DNA of 64,000 bases, from the NCBI GenBank assembly GCA_003228685.1, contig QIFC01000025.1, forward strand, positions 23,186-87,185. Reading direction: 5' to 3'. Below are positions 9,595-18,316 of the stretch, piece after piece. The notes under the pieces are model-generated. The model ran no database searches. It was not told the origin of the DNA and worked only from the letters and a program-made list of their open reading frames with translations. Position numbers and translations under genes: made by a program. The DNA is from Chloroflexota bacterium. Its GTDB lineage: Bacteria > Chloroflexota > Dehalococcoidia > DSTF01 > RBG-16-68-14. Within the stretch, counting starts at the first letter, position 1; the number at the start of each line of letters is the position of its first letter.

Positions 9595-11769
9595 ATGCTA
9601 ACCGTAAGATCTAAATGGCGCCTACTCGCGCTGATGCTGCCGGTGGCACTCGTCATCGCCGCCGTAGCAATCTTCATGGGTGGCTCTACGAACAACCAGG
9701 ACTCGGCGTTCGCCGGCCCGCCCGTTGATAACAGCGGCGTCACCTGCGCAGACGTCTGGCTGGCCGCGCTGGACGAAGCACCCACAGACGATTTGCCGAC
9801 AGCGATCGGCAACCCGCCGCCCCTTAGCTTTGCAAACTTCCTTGCGGCGACTTCCTTGACCACGACGTTCCACAACACGACCGAAAACCAATACTTCACG
9901 GGGCCTGTCAACGCAACGAACGGCGTGGGGGTGGTCGTCAGCACGGCCATTCCGGGCGTCATCGCTGGCCTTAGTGATGGTGTGGTTCCGCTCTGCGCCA
10001 GTATAGATAAAGTCGTGGCGACCGTTACGTCTGTGACCTCGGAGCCGAGCGGCGAAGGAGCCGATATTACGGCTACCGTTGTAGTCTCGGCCACAGAAAA
10101 TAACGGGCCGCTTCCCGGCATGGTCGTCTTCTGGGATTCCGACAACGACCCCGACCTCGACCGCAATGGCTATTACGTCGTGACCGAGGTCGACGAATTA
10201 ACGGTGGAACTGCGTGCAACACTCAACCTTTGCAACGGCACGCCGGTCGACGGCAGCACGCTTGGTTCGCTGCACGCATGTACGCCTGAGAACAAGGGCT
10301 TCGACCCTCCACCGTTCGCTCACAACAACACGAATACCGCGGTCGGCGGCATTCTGGACCCGACCACGCCTAACCGCACCGCCGGCGTCGTCGCATGTGC
10401 GGGAGGCGGTTCGCCTCCAGCGGAGGCCTGTGTGAGCGAATTCAGGCCCGCCGATGACTGCACAGGCACTGCTGGCGAGGGTTGCACAGTCAGCATCACT
10501 TGCGCTCCGGCCACAGGCCAGCCGGCCAATCCGCTTGACCCGCTAGCCCAGTGGACACGAACAGAGATCCGCACCACCTCCTACGGCGGTGACGAATCGG
10601 ACAAGACTCCCAGCTATGGCGTCACGGTGTTCTACGGCCCTGTCGACCCGAATACGTGCGCGAACAACGAAAACACGCAGCGGTCCATCACGTACAACGT
10701 TGTGTGGCCGCTGGATGGCGTGTCGCTGAATCCCCCGGTAGGAGCGAACGCGGACCCGGTTGCCGACGGTTGGGACTCTGACTGGGACAAGGATGGCTGC
10801 TTGGACTGGGAAGAGCTGGCGCAGCCGCAGCCTGTGTCGGTCGACGCCGATGGCGGTGGCCGTGACGCCTATAACCCGTACGACTGTGCTCGCACCATCG
10901 ACGGTGTCTGGAGCATTACCGCCAGGGCCAGAGCGATCGAGTTGGACGGGGGGAAGGACCTCATTCCTGGCTCGTGGTTCAGGTGCCGCGCATCGATCGA
11001 ACTGCCTGACGTGCGCATCTATTGCTACCGCGACGACGAGGGCGTGGAAATCAATATTGAGGTCGACGCTGCCGAATTTGGTGATGGCATCGACGGTAGC
11101 ATCTGGCCTACCGGTTCAGGTGGCTTGCCGCCCGCCGCGGACGGGCCATATGGCGACGTCAACGAGGCGCACGATGTACTGACCGCTGCGTACAATTCCG
11201 GCACGGACACGCTCTCACTGAGCGGCTGTCTGGAAGATAAGGACGGAGCGAACCCTGAAGGTAACGTCTACTGGAGTACGGAGTCAGGGACGGGAATCAG
11301 CGTCCTCCAGGGGTACGGCGAGGTCGATATCTGGCTGGACCAGACGTTGTCCGACTGCACTGGCGACAACCCGCAAGGTGCTCCTGACTACGCCGATGCC
11401 GGTCTTTTCGTCGGCATCCAGGGCGATTTCTCGGTCGGGTACGATCAGGACCTTGACGGTAACCCGAATAGCCGCGAGCTGCAGGACGATCCTGGCTGTG
11501 GCCTTCGCGACCCGTTCAACCGGTACGACTACTACGACGTGTCGGTACCGAAGGATGGCGTGATCGACTTGGCGAACGACATCCTCGGTGTGATCACCCA
11601 CTTCTCGCCCGGCGGCTACGTGGGCTTCGTGAATTGGGACCGCCCGCCGGCCATGCTCGGTTCCGACAATAGCCACAACCGTGGAGCGCCGGACGGCGTG
11701 ATCGACCTGGCGAACGATATTCTCGGTGTGATTTTGCAGTTCAACCCAGGTGGCTGCGGATTAGGCTAG
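9595..11769 (+). CDS. large secreted protein with C-terminal dockerin-like repeats
   Basis: A 724-residue exported protein. A signal peptide (basic KWR, hydrophobic core LLALMLPVALVIAAVAIFM) is followed by a likely cleavage site after SAFA at residue 40. The body is Cys-containing and rich in Asp, Pro, Thr and Gly without a domain I recognise. Acidic DxDxDxD-type loops occur (SDWDKDGCLDWEEL and DQDLDGNPNSREL), resembling thrombospondin-3/EF-like calcium sites. The C-terminus has two nearly identical copies of DGVIDLANDILGVI (near residues 652 and 700), each followed by PGG; these resemble the two F-hand repeats of dockerins but lack the canonical DxNxDG start. The gene is preceded by a strong promoter and followed by a terminator and a cohesin-protein gene, suggesting partnership. 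Confidence 0.75.
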   Translation: MLTVRSKWRLLALMLPVALVIAAVAIFMGGSTNNQDSAFAGPPVDNSGVTCADVWLAALDEAPTDDLPTAIGNPPPLSFANFLAATSLTTTFHNTTENQYFTGPVNATNGVGVVVSTAIPGVIAGLSDGVVPLCASIDKVVATVTSVTSEPSGEGADITATVVVSATENNGPLPGMVVFWDSDNDPDLDRNGYYVVTEVDELTVELRATLNLCNGTPVDGSTLGSLHACTPENKGFDPPPFAHNNTNTAVGGILDPTTPNRTAGVVACAGGGSPPAEACVSEFRPADDCTGTAGEGCTVSITCAPATGQPANPLDPLAQWTRTEIRTTSYGGDESDKTPSYGVTVFYGPVDPNTCANNENTQRSITYNVVWPLDGVSLNPPVGANADPVADGWDSDWDKDGCLDWEELAQPQPVSVDADGGGRDAYNPYDCARTIDGVWSITARARAIELDGGKDLIPGSWFRCRASIELPDVRIYCYRDDEGVEINIEVDAAEFGDGIDGSIWPTGSGGLPPAADGPYGDVNEAHDVLTAAYNSGTDTLSLSGCLEDKDGANPEGNVYWSTESGTGISVLQGYGEVDIWLDQTLSDCTGDNPQGAPDYADAGLFVGIQGDFSVGYDQDLDGNPNSRELQDDPGCGLRDPFNRYDYYDVSVPKDGVIDLANDILGVITHFSPGGYVGFVNWDRPPAMLGSDNSHNRGAPDGVIDLANDILGVILQFNPGGCGLG

Positions 11770-11785
11770 AACCAGGGAACGATGC

Positions 11786-11817
11786 GAAGGAGCGCCCCCT
11801 GTTGGGGGCGCTCCTTC
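11786..11817 (+). terminator. intrinsic terminator after the dockerin-like gene
   Basis: A 14-bp perfect stem (arms 11786-11799 and 11804-11817, GC-rich) closes a four-base TGTT loop 16 bases after the stop codon. A short pyrimidine run follows. It separates this gene from the next transcription unit. Confidence 0.75.
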
Positions 11818-11939
11818 TCTATTGGCCGCTCGCTACCTGCTGATTCGCTCCCCCCACCATAGTTCTCGAAGCCGCTGACGGCCCGGTGGATGCTCCGATT
11901 CATATCTGGCGAGACTGCGCCAATTAGCCTCCTGCGTCG

Positions 11940-11967
11940 TTGATCTATTACATAACACGTGTATAAT
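11940..11967 (+). promoter_or_regulatory. promoter of the cohesin protein gene
   Basis: TTGATC (11940-11945) and a perfect TATAAT (11962-11967) with 16-base spacing. The leader to the chosen start at 12109 is about 135 bases, similar in length to that of the dockerin-like gene upstream. Confidence 0.65.
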
Positions 11968-12108
11968 AAGCGCACGCTGGTTGCGGGCCTAGATCGCACA
12001 CAGATAGGCCTGTCTACTTTGGTTACTCCGTCGTGGTGCTCCTGTAATGGGTGCTGGGCGGATGGTGTTGGATGTGGTGAGGGGACCAAGAACATGGAGG
12101 GGAAGATC

Positions 12109-13245
12109 ATGACAGGACTAGCAAGACTTGGAATGGCCGCGCTTGGCGCTGTTCTGGCCATTGCGATCGCGTTCGGCATAGCGACCACCCAGACATCGGC
12201 CGCCGACGCGGGCATAGGCATCGACTCTGCCTCAATGGCCGTAGGCGGCCAGGCCGACCTTGATGTCAGCGCGCTGAGCGTTGGCGCCCCCGGCCTCGGC
12301 GCATGGTCGGTCGACATTTCCTATGACGCGGCGATCGTCTCAGCGGTCGATTGCGCGGCCGAGCAGGGCGGCGTCTGCAACCCGGCATTCGCATCGAACA
12401 CGGTGCGGTTTACCGGAGCGAGCGCCGGCGGCCTTGAGGGCACGACCAAGCTCGCCGAGATCACCTTCTCGTGCGACGCTGAAGGCGTCAGCGCGCTCAC
12501 GCTCACTATCCAAGTGTTCGCGGATGCCACGATCGGCGCCCCGCAGCCACTGGACCTCACGATTCAGGACGGTCAGATCGCCTGTGGAGTGCAGGCGCCA
12601 ACAGCGACACCAGGCAGCCCAGGCGATGGCAGCGGCTGCGACCTGTTCGACTTCCAGGAAGACGCGCAGCAGGCCCTGATCTCCGACCCGAGCGACCCTC
12701 TGGGCCTCGACCCGGACAACGATGGTGTCGCCTGCGAGAACCTTCCGAGCTTGAACCCGGCGCTGAACTGCGACGATTTCGCGACTCAGGAAGAGGCGCA
12801 GGCTGTGTACGACGCGGACCCGTCCGATCCCTTCGACCTGGACGGTGACGGCGATGGCACCGCTTGTGAAAACCTCCCGAACCAGTCGGACGTGCTCGGC
12901 ACATCGCTGCCGCCTGCTGGTACCGGACCATTCGACGTGAACGGCGCGGGCCCCCAGGTCTGGCTGATCGCCGGCCTGATTGGCGCCGGCATTGCTTGGC
13001 TCAGCACCGGCGCGGCCGGCGCGGGCCTGGTCTTCATCGGCGGAGGCTCGTCCAGGGCGGCGAAACCAACGCGCGATGAGTCCGCCGCGGGCCCCTTCGA
13101 GTCGCGGAGCGAGGTCGTAACGCCAAGTGAAACGGACTATCAGCCCCAGATGCGCCCGACCGGTAGTAGCTGGTTGAGCAATGCTCGCGAGCAGATCTCC
13201 GGCGCTACGGTCGACGTGCCGGGCTTCCGCTCCCGCCGCGACTAA
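12109..13245 (+). CDS. surface-anchored cohesin-domain protein with two Excalibur repeats
   Basis: A 378-residue exported protein. The signal peptide (LGAVLAIAIAFGIATTQTSA) ends near residue 31. Residues 33-165 form a cohesin-like beta sandwich with APGLGAWSVDISYD, CAAEQGGVCNPAF, FTGASAGGLEG and FADATIG, the pattern shared with three other proteins in the window. Two Excalibur calcium-binding repeats follow (about 177-213 and 218-255), each ending DxDxDGxxCENLP. Then come LPPAGTG near residue 266, hydrophobic segments at about 285-315 and a polar tail of about 60 residues. The LPPAG motif is a degenerate LPXTG. The start at 12109 has GGAGGGG eight bases upstream; an ATG at 12094 lacks one. 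A terminator follows directly. Confidence 0.82.
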   Translation: MTGLARLGMAALGAVLAIAIAFGIATTQTSAADAGIGIDSASMAVGGQADLDVSALSVGAPGLGAWSVDISYDAAIVSAVDCAAEQGGVCNPAFASNTVRFTGASAGGLEGTTKLAEITFSCDAEGVSALTLTIQVFADATIGAPQPLDLTIQDGQIACGVQAPTATPGSPGDGSGCDLFDFQEDAQQALISDPSDPLGLDPDNDGVACENLPSLNPALNCDDFATQEEAQAVYDADPSDPFDLDGDGDGTACENLPNQSDVLGTSLPPAGTGPFDVNGAGPQVWLIAGLIGAGIAWLSTGAAGAGLVFIGGGSSRAAKPTRDESAAGPFESRSEVVTPSETDYQPQMRPTGSSWLSNAREQISGATVDVPGFRSRRD

Positions 13246-13269
13246 GCCGTCACGATAGGAACATTCGCG

Positions 13270-13309
13270 GGGAGGCCCCTACTGACCGGATGGTCAGTAG
13301 GGGCCTCCC
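13270..13309 (+). terminator. intrinsic terminator after the cohesin protein gene
   Basis: An 18-bp perfect stem (13270-13287 with 13292-13309) and a GGAT loop, followed by TCGTTCT. It begins 24 bases after the stop and ends the transcription unit. Confidence 0.8.
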
Positions 13310-13382
13310 TCGTTCTGTGGCGCGTCAGGTGGCAGGACAGGCCCAGGCGGGCTAGACTAGGCTCGATCCAGGAGGTGAGCAC

Positions 13383-14141
13383 ATGACCTACGAGACGCTA
13401 TCCATCCAGCAGGACGGCCCCGTCATGACGGTGCGCATGAACCGTCCCGAAAAGCGCAACGCTATCAACAACCAGATGCACCTAGACGTTCAAGAGGTCT
13501 GTCACAGGCTGGCCGACGATTTTGAGACGCGTGCCGTCATCCTGACAGGCGAGGGCGCCACGTTTTCGGCGGGCGCGGACACCAGCGAGTGGGGCAAGCC
13601 GGGTCCCGATAACGAGCTGGAACTGCGCCATCAGTCCGGCATCGGCAGCCGAACCTCGGCGGCGATCGAGAACCTCGACCAGATCACGATTGCCGCCGTT
13701 CACGGCTACGCCATCGGCGGCGGCGCTGTGCTCGCCTCTTGCTGCGATTTCCGCGTTGCCGGACCAAGCGCCTGGTTCTCCATCCCGGAGGTGGAGTTGG
13801 GCATTCCGCTGAGCTGGAATGCCCTCCCGCGGCTTGCCCGCGCTGTCGGCCACCAACGGGCGTTGGAGCTAACCGTCCTCTGCGAGCGCATCACCGGGCA
13901 ACAGGCGTTCGAGTACGGCCTGGTTAGCCATCTGTCGGAGGACGGGGGAGAGCTGGAGTTGGCCAAAGAGCTGGCGCAGAAGGTGGTCTCTAAACCGGCC
14001 CTGCCGGTCGCGCTCACGAAGGCCTCAATGAAGGCGCTACGCCGCCAGACGGAGTCTGGCGAGGCATCTTACAGCGACCAGGATCTGCTGCTCTACAGCA
14101 GACTCATGCAGCAGCGTCGCAGAAGGCGGGAGGGAGAGTAG
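13383..14141 (+). CDS. enoyl-CoA hydratase/isomerase family protein
   Basis: A 252-residue crotonase-fold protein. It shows MNRPEKRNAINNQM, the oxyanion-hole loop GEGATFSAGADTSEW, and AAVHGYAIGGGAVLASCCDFRVAG, with the second active-site segment FSIPEVELGIPL. These enzymes hydrate or isomerise enoyl-CoA in beta-oxidation. A strong Shine-Dalgarno (AGGAGGTGA) precedes the ATG. It stands alone between a terminator and the agmatinase remnant, and might serve the acyl-CoA pathway encoded on the other side of the surface genes. Confidence 0.9.
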   Translation: MTYETLSIQQDGPVMTVRMNRPEKRNAINNQMHLDVQEVCHRLADDFETRAVILTGEGATFSAGADTSEWGKPGPDNELELRHQSGIGSRTSAAIENLDQITIAAVHGYAIGGGAVLASCCDFRVAGPSAWFSIPEVELGIPLSWNALPRLARAVGHQRALELTVLCERITGQQAFEYGLVSHLSEDGGELELAKELAQKVVSKPALPVALTKASMKALRRQTESGEASYSDQDLLLYSRLMQQRRRRREGE

Positions 14142-14203
14142 CGCTAGCCGACGCGGTTTGCACGTGTTCTGTGGTAGTTAATAGCTGACCTGTCCGGCTT
14201 CAG

Positions 14204-14494
14204 TTAGCCCTGGCCGTGATCGACCGTGTCGGGGCTCAGGTAGTGCTTCTCCGTGATGCCCATCTTGCGCATCGCCACCCCGGTGAGCATCTCTCGCGCG
14301 CAGCGGTTGGCGACGAGCAGCGTCACGTAGGTCGGGTCAACGAGCGGGTTAAGCTTGAGGAGTTCCATGCCGACGACGTTAGTTTCGGCGCAAAGGCGGC
14401 GCACCAGCGGGAACAGTTCGCGTGCGTAAGGCCGGAAGTTCGCCGACTTCGTCGTCTTGGATCGCAACCTCTTCCATATTCCGCCTGAAAGCAT
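14204..14494 (-). pseudogene. C-terminal fragment of an agmatinase/arginase (ureohydrolase) family gene
   Basis: The last 70 or so codons read like the end of a ureohydrolase: YARELFPLVRRLCAETN, VVGMELLKLNPLVDPTYVTLL and VANRCAREMLTGVAMRKMGI. The metal-binding His and Asp motifs of the family, which lie earlier, are absent, and no continuation in any frame was found upstream, where unrelated sequence and then tRNA-Glu follow. The first 20 residues of the open frame have no family similarity. It is most likely a remnant after deletion of the 5' part. Confidence 0.6.
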
Positions 14495-14582
14495 CGGTGA
14501 AACGCAGGAGATGACAGTACTTGAAGGCGGCGGGTCTAGAGGCCTTGGCTCGCAGCGCGCAGTGAGGCTGCAAGAAGGTATG

Positions 14583-14658
14583 TGGTGGCCCCAACGGGGT
14601 ACGATCCCGTGTTTCCGGCTTGAAAGGCCAGCGTCCTAGTCCACTAGACGATGGGGCC
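14583..14658 (-). tRNA. tRNA-Glu(UUC)
   Basis: On the minus strand a full cloverleaf starts GGCCCCATCGTCTAG. Anticodon stem CTGGC/GCCGG carries the loop CTTTCAA (anticodon UUC), and the acceptor closes GGGGCC followed by discriminator A and an encoded CCA at 14583-14585. It reads GAA/GAG glutamate codons. Confidence 0.95.
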
Positions 14659-14705
14659 GCGAACGGACGGCAGTATACCACGCTGCCTTTGTAGGAACTC
14701 GGCGG

Positions 14706-16061
14706 CTACGCGGCTGCCTCGCGTCGACGATCGAGCGTTGCGCGCACGCGGTCGATGCAGGTCCAGATGCCGCCGGCCGCCGCAATGAAGAACAGCGGAT
14801 ACAGCGGTACGTGATACCGAGGCTCGCCTAAGAACAACACGTGAAACAGCGTCCAGATCACGAGGACGTTCACGAGCAGCCAGCGATTCGCGTCGCGTCG
14901 GAACCAGAAGATGGCGGACCCAATCGCGACAACGATCAGGGCGTAATAGGAGATATCCAGCGTGTAGCGCAGGGCCGCCTGTATCCACTCCGGCTCGAGA
15001 GGCGTTGCGCCCAGTGTGTTCAGCCAGGGGATCACTGTGGAATCAGAGCGATAGAGGTGGTAGATCTTGCGGCCTGCCAACTCGACTTCATGGACGGGAT
15101 GCGTCAGCGCGTATCCGATCGCGAGCTTGGTGTACTCGCGATAGCCCAACACTTCCCAATCAGGCCGGTAGGGCGACTCCCACATGCGAAAGCCGCCCAC
15201 GTCGTCGTCGGTCCACTTTGTCGTGCCGATCGAGTCTTCGTTGTGGCCGACGCGCAGCGCTGCGCCTGAGTTCGTCGAGATCGGGACGAAGGCGTGCAGC
15301 TCCACGGCGTTGCGGATCGTCCACGGCGAAATGATCGCGACCGCCGCGATGGCGGCGATCGCGGTCGACAGCGCCGCCTGCCTCCAGCCCACGATCGCTA
15401 TCCAGTAGAGCGCGGCTATCGGCAGCAGCAGCGCGCCCTGCCCGCGCGTGAGGGCCGCCATGCCCGTCAGCAGTCCGAAGACGGCCACGGCGCGCCAGCC
15501 ATTGGACGCTGAGGGCGAGTAGGTGACCAGCAGCCAGAGCGCGGCGACGAACATCAGCCCGAACAGCGGCTCGGGAAACAGCAGTGGAGTGCCGGCGATC
15601 ACGTTTGGGAAGATCGCGAACAGTCCTGCCGCTACAATCCCGGCCCTGACATCGAAGATCCGCCGGCCCAGCGCGAACACGAACGGAATGGTCAGCGCTC
15701 CCAGCACGGCGTTGAGCACCTGTGCCGTCGAGATCCCCACGCCGAACACCTTGAACAGCGCGCCCAGGGCGAACGGATATCCGGGAGGCCAGAACGCCGT
15801 AGGCGCGCCCGGCCCCGGGATCTCCCAGAGTTCGTTTCGCGATGCCACGAAGCCTGCGCCCTGCGCGATGTTGATCCCCACCACGTAGTACCAGTGCGGG
15901 TCTCCTCCCAATGGGATGGTGTCCGTGTAGAACACCCAGGCGAGGCGCAGTGCAAAGCCTAGTAGCGTAAGCCCGCCGACCCCCAACGCCAGCGAAGACA
16001 CGCGAAATTCGGCGACCCGCCATTGAGGCCTGCTAATCGCTGGGATCGAGAGCGCTCGCAC
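14706..16061 (-). CDS. ArnT/PMT-type glycosyltransferase (GT-C, membrane)
   Basis: A polytopic membrane protein of about 451 residues with a GT-C layout. An N-terminal membrane segment (LALGVGGLTLLGFALRLAWV) is followed by a luminal acidic loop TDTIPLGGDPHWYYVVG and many hydrophobic helices, including LFPEPLFGLMFVAALWLLV. Members transfer sugars from polyprenyl phosphates to lipids or proteins. The start is uncertain: the frame is open to 16169, overlapping the methyltransferase gene, but a GTG at 16061, 15 bases after that gene's stop, is taken here; 16001 (GTG) is another choice. It probably follows the methyltransferase in one transcript. A role in surface glycosylation is inference. Confidence 0.8.
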   Translation of the reverse strand: MRALSIPAISRPQWRVAEFRVSSLALGVGGLTLLGFALRLAWVFYTDTIPLGGDPHWYYVVGINIAQGAGFVASRNELWEIPGPGAPTAFWPPGYPFALGALFKVFGVGISTAQVLNAVLGALTIPFVFALGRRIFDVRAGIVAAGLFAIFPNVIAGTPLLFPEPLFGLMFVAALWLLVTYSPSASNGWRAVAVFGLLTGMAALTRGQGALLLPIAALYWIAIVGWRQAALSTAIAAIAAVAIISPWTIRNAVELHAFVPISTNSGAALRVGHNEDSIGTTKWTDDDVGGFRMWESPYRPDWEVLGYREYTKLAIGYALTHPVHEVELAGRKIYHLYRSDSTVIPWLNTLGATPLEPEWIQAALRYTLDISYYALIVVAIGSAIFWFRRDANRWLLVNVLVIWTLFHVLFLGEPRYHVPLYPLFFIAAAGGIWTCIDRVRATLDRRREAAA

Positions 16062-16075
16062 TGCCCGTCTGTGTG

Positions 16076-17041
16076 CTAGGCCCGGAGCGCTTCCGGGATG
16101 ACGCTCTCTGGCGAGCCGGGCTTGCGGGCCACGGTTGGCCTGCGGGCCACGGCGTAGAGATGAGCCCACGGCTCGAACAGGGGCACCTTGCCCAACACGA
16201 TCATGGCTGGGTGCAGCGCCCGCAGGCCGTTGCGCAGGAACGTCCGGTGGTCGTAGTAGTAGTTGATCAGCCTATTGAGCACGTACTTCATCGAAAGCTT
16301 CTTGCCGTGCTCGACCTCCAAGAGTTCGATCTCGAAGCCCGCACTCTCCAGCGCGTGCCGCAAGCTGTCCTGACTGAAGAACGAGACATGCTCCACGTTG
16401 CGATAGCCGAACCAGCGCCGCCCCATTACTCGCGCGACGAAGCCATCTGCCGCCGGTGTCGTTACCATCAGGACGCCGCCCGGCCTGACGATGCGGAACA
16501 GCTCTGCGCAGAGCGCGTCCGGGTTGGGGTCGTGTTCGATCGTTTGGAAGATTGTGACGGCGTCGAACGCGGCCGCGGGCGCCTCCAGTCCGTACAGGCT
16601 GCCGACAGTCACGTCGAGTCCGAGGTTGCCGCGGGCGTGTGCCGCGGGTACGGGCGACAGGTCCACGCCCGAAACGTCGTAGCCACGCGTGCGTGCGGCG
16701 TCCAAGAAGAACCCGGCGCCGCAGCCAACGTCCAGCAGCCGGCCTTCCGGCTGGATCCGCTGCAGTTCATCGAGCTTCGGCTCGAAGTACGCCCGATAGG
16801 ACTCCTCATCCTCCAGGCAGGCGCTGAAGAACGGGTGGACGGTCTCCTCGTTGATCTCGATCATCGTGTCCAAGGTAGGCATGGGGCTGAGGGCTCGCAG
16901 ACCGCAATCCTCGCATTCGACGACGGTCCGTTGCTTGGCATCGAGGAAGAGCTGCTGCCGCCTGCTCTGGCAGAGGCAGCAGCCTTCGGTGGCTGTGGTT
17001 GCCTGGGCGGCTTGCTCCGCCGGCCGAACGATCGTTGTCAA
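16076..17041 (-). CDS. class I SAM-dependent methyltransferase with N-terminal zinc ribbon
   Basis: A 321-residue protein. The N-terminus has two cysteine pairs (CCLCQSRRQQ and CEDCGLRALSPMP), a zinc ribbon common in methyltransferases of surface-sugar or exported-metabolite clusters. The SAM-binding motif I LLDVGCGAGFFLDAA is near residue 98, motif II VSGVDLSP and FDAVTIFQTIEHDPNP follow. The C-terminal part is hydrophobic-basic (LRNGLRALHPAMIVLGKVPLF). Translation starts at TTG (17041) with a very strong AAGGAGGT nine bases upstream. A glycosyltransferase gene follows, supporting a role in glycan or lipid decoration. Confidence 0.85.
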   Translation of the reverse strand: MTTIVRPAEQAAQATTATEGCCLCQSRRQQLFLDAKQRTVVECEDCGLRALSPMPTLDTMIEINEETVHPFFSACLEDEESYRAYFEPKLDELQRIQPEGRLLDVGCGAGFFLDAARTRGYDVSGVDLSPVPAAHARGNLGLDVTVGSLYGLEAPAAAFDAVTIFQTIEHDPNPDALCAELFRIVRPGGVLMVTTPAADGFVARVMGRRWFGYRNVEHVSFFSQDSLRHALESAGFEIELLEVEHGKKLSMKYVLNRLINYYYDHRTFLRNGLRALHPAMIVLGKVPLFEPWAHLYAVARRPTVARKPGSPESVIPEALRA

Positions 17042-17086
17042 CTCAGCTACCTCCTTGCAGGCTGGCCATGCTCAGTTGCCCCGTTG

Positions 17087-17545
17087 CTATTCCGCACGTG
17101 GCACGATCTCGTAACGGACCTCGAAGTCGGGGTTGAGGTTGATCATTTCGAGGATACGTTCCAATTCGTCGCGCTCCCAGTTCACGTCCTCGAACGTAGC
17201 GGGAGAGATGCACATCCGCTGGTGGCCGATGCCAAGCCTGCCGAGGCGCGCGCCTCGCAGGTCGGAGCCGGTGAGGACGGCGCGGTGCATGCTGGTGTTG
17301 CGCAGATCCGCGCCGCGCAGGTCGCATCCGCGCATGTCGGACGAGTTGAGCCGCGCATCGCGGAAGTCGCACTCTCGCAGGTTGGCGCCCGCCAGCCGCG
17401 CACCCTGAAGCCGGGCGCCGCGCAGGTCGAGGCCCTGGAGGTCGGCTTCTCTCAGGTCGAGCGAGATATCCTCGTGCTCTTTGGTGAACGCGTTGAGCGT
17501 TTCCACCCCGCTGCGCACCAACTCCATGTGCTTGGCGTCTGCCAT
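17087..17545 (-). CDS. pentapeptide-repeat protein
   Basis: A 152-residue protein dominated by about 14 pentapeptide repeats of the A(D/N)LxG/xA(R/D)Lxx type, for example ADLQGLDLRGARLQGARLA, expected to form a right-handed quadrilateral beta helix. The C-terminal third (EDVNWERDELERILEMINLNPDFEVRYEIVPR) is not repetitive. No signal peptide is visible. The family has many roles, including DNA-gyrase protection, none of which can be assigned here. The ATG at 17545 is chosen; a GTG two codons upstream is possible. Confidence 0.85.
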   Translation of the reverse strand: MADAKHMELVRSGVETLNAFTKEHEDISLDLREADLQGLDLRGARLQGARLAGANLRECDFRDARLNSSDMRGCDLRGADLRNTSMHRAVLTGSDLRGARLGRLGIGHQRMCISPATFEDVNWERDELERILEMINLNPDFEVRYEIVPRAE

Positions 17546-17605
17546 AAGCACTGATTATGGCAGACGCCAGCGCTCAAAGGAAAGGGCGTGCCGTTGGAGG
17601 TGGCC

Positions 17606-17947
17606 TTACTCGTGCTCGCCGGAGCTTCGTAGCCGCTGCATGATCGAGACCGCCCAGACGGCGACCGCGGCGATCAGCGCAACCTGCAGCCCTCTGCGGA
17701 AACGCGAGCGCTTCCGTGGCGTGGCCGGCTCATCCTCGTCGCCCGGGAGGTCCTTCCAAGCCTTCAGCATGATCTCGGCCACGTCCGCGGCCTCGCTCTC
17801 GCCCTGGACGACGTCCTGGACATTCGTGGGGTCCTGCCAGATTGCGTCCGTCTTCTCTTGGCCCAGCCTGTCCTCCAAGCGCCCGCGTAGCTCCGTTGCT
17901 ACCTGATCGGGCGTCTTCGCCGGCGTCTTGCCATTACCAGATGACAT
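17606..17947 (-). CDS. small single-pass membrane protein of unknown function
   Basis: A protein of 113 residues. Residues 1-75 are hydrophilic and acidic; a basic patch (PRKRSRFRRG) precedes one membrane helix (LQVALIAAVAVWAVSIM) near the C-terminus. This gives a likely cytoplasmic N-terminus. A plausible AAAGGA ribosome site lies before ATG 17947. I do not recognise the family. Confidence 0.65.
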   Translation of the reverse strand: MSSGNGKTPAKTPDQVATELRGRLEDRLGQEKTDAIWQDPTNVQDVVQGESEAADVAEIMLKAWKDLPGDEDEPATPRKRSRFRRGLQVALIAAVAVWAVSIMQRLRSSGEHE

Positions 17948-18316
17948 CACAGAGTCCTTTCCGCATAGAGTCCTCTCCTGGGGACGGATGGGTGGAGCAC
18001 CAGTGTAGCAGAAGATGCTACCGCCGCGGTGTAGGGGTCTGGGGCCTGAGAGAGGCTAGCCCTCCGCGACGAGCAACACTGGGAGACGAGAGCGCCAGAC
18101 CACTTCCTCAGCCACCTTTCCCGAAGCATCAACGTCAGGGTTTACCCCTACCCCCAATCTGGAGGGCCCTTACAAGCTGGATTGGTGCAATTCATTTCGG
18201 GTATCCAGAGTATAGTTACATAACGTTCTGGGGCATCTGGCAAGATTCAAAACCACCTACGCGCGCCGAATTTCGGCGCGTTTGAGGCCTCAGGCGCAGT
18301 TGCAAGGAGGCAAGAG
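17948..18316. other. intergenic region upstream of the Tad-associated regulator
   Basis: No gene is seen. The right part is AT-richer, with a TATAGT hexamer near 18213, but no good -35 at the right distance. A palindrome (arms 18262-18270 and 18272-18280, CGCGCCGAA) followed by TTTG lies 36 bases before the regulator ATG and could be an operator, attenuator or terminator. Confidence 0.4.

Noticed and set aside
14379-14681. 100-codon minus-strand open frame spanning tRNA-Glu
   Set aside because: It reads through the tRNA and is out of frame with the agmatinase remnant; it has no coding character.
16073-17554. 493-codon plus-strand open frame
   Set aside because: It is antisense to the zinc-ribbon methyltransferase and the pentapeptide-repeat gene, both of which have clear motifs; the open frame is a GC-driven shadow.
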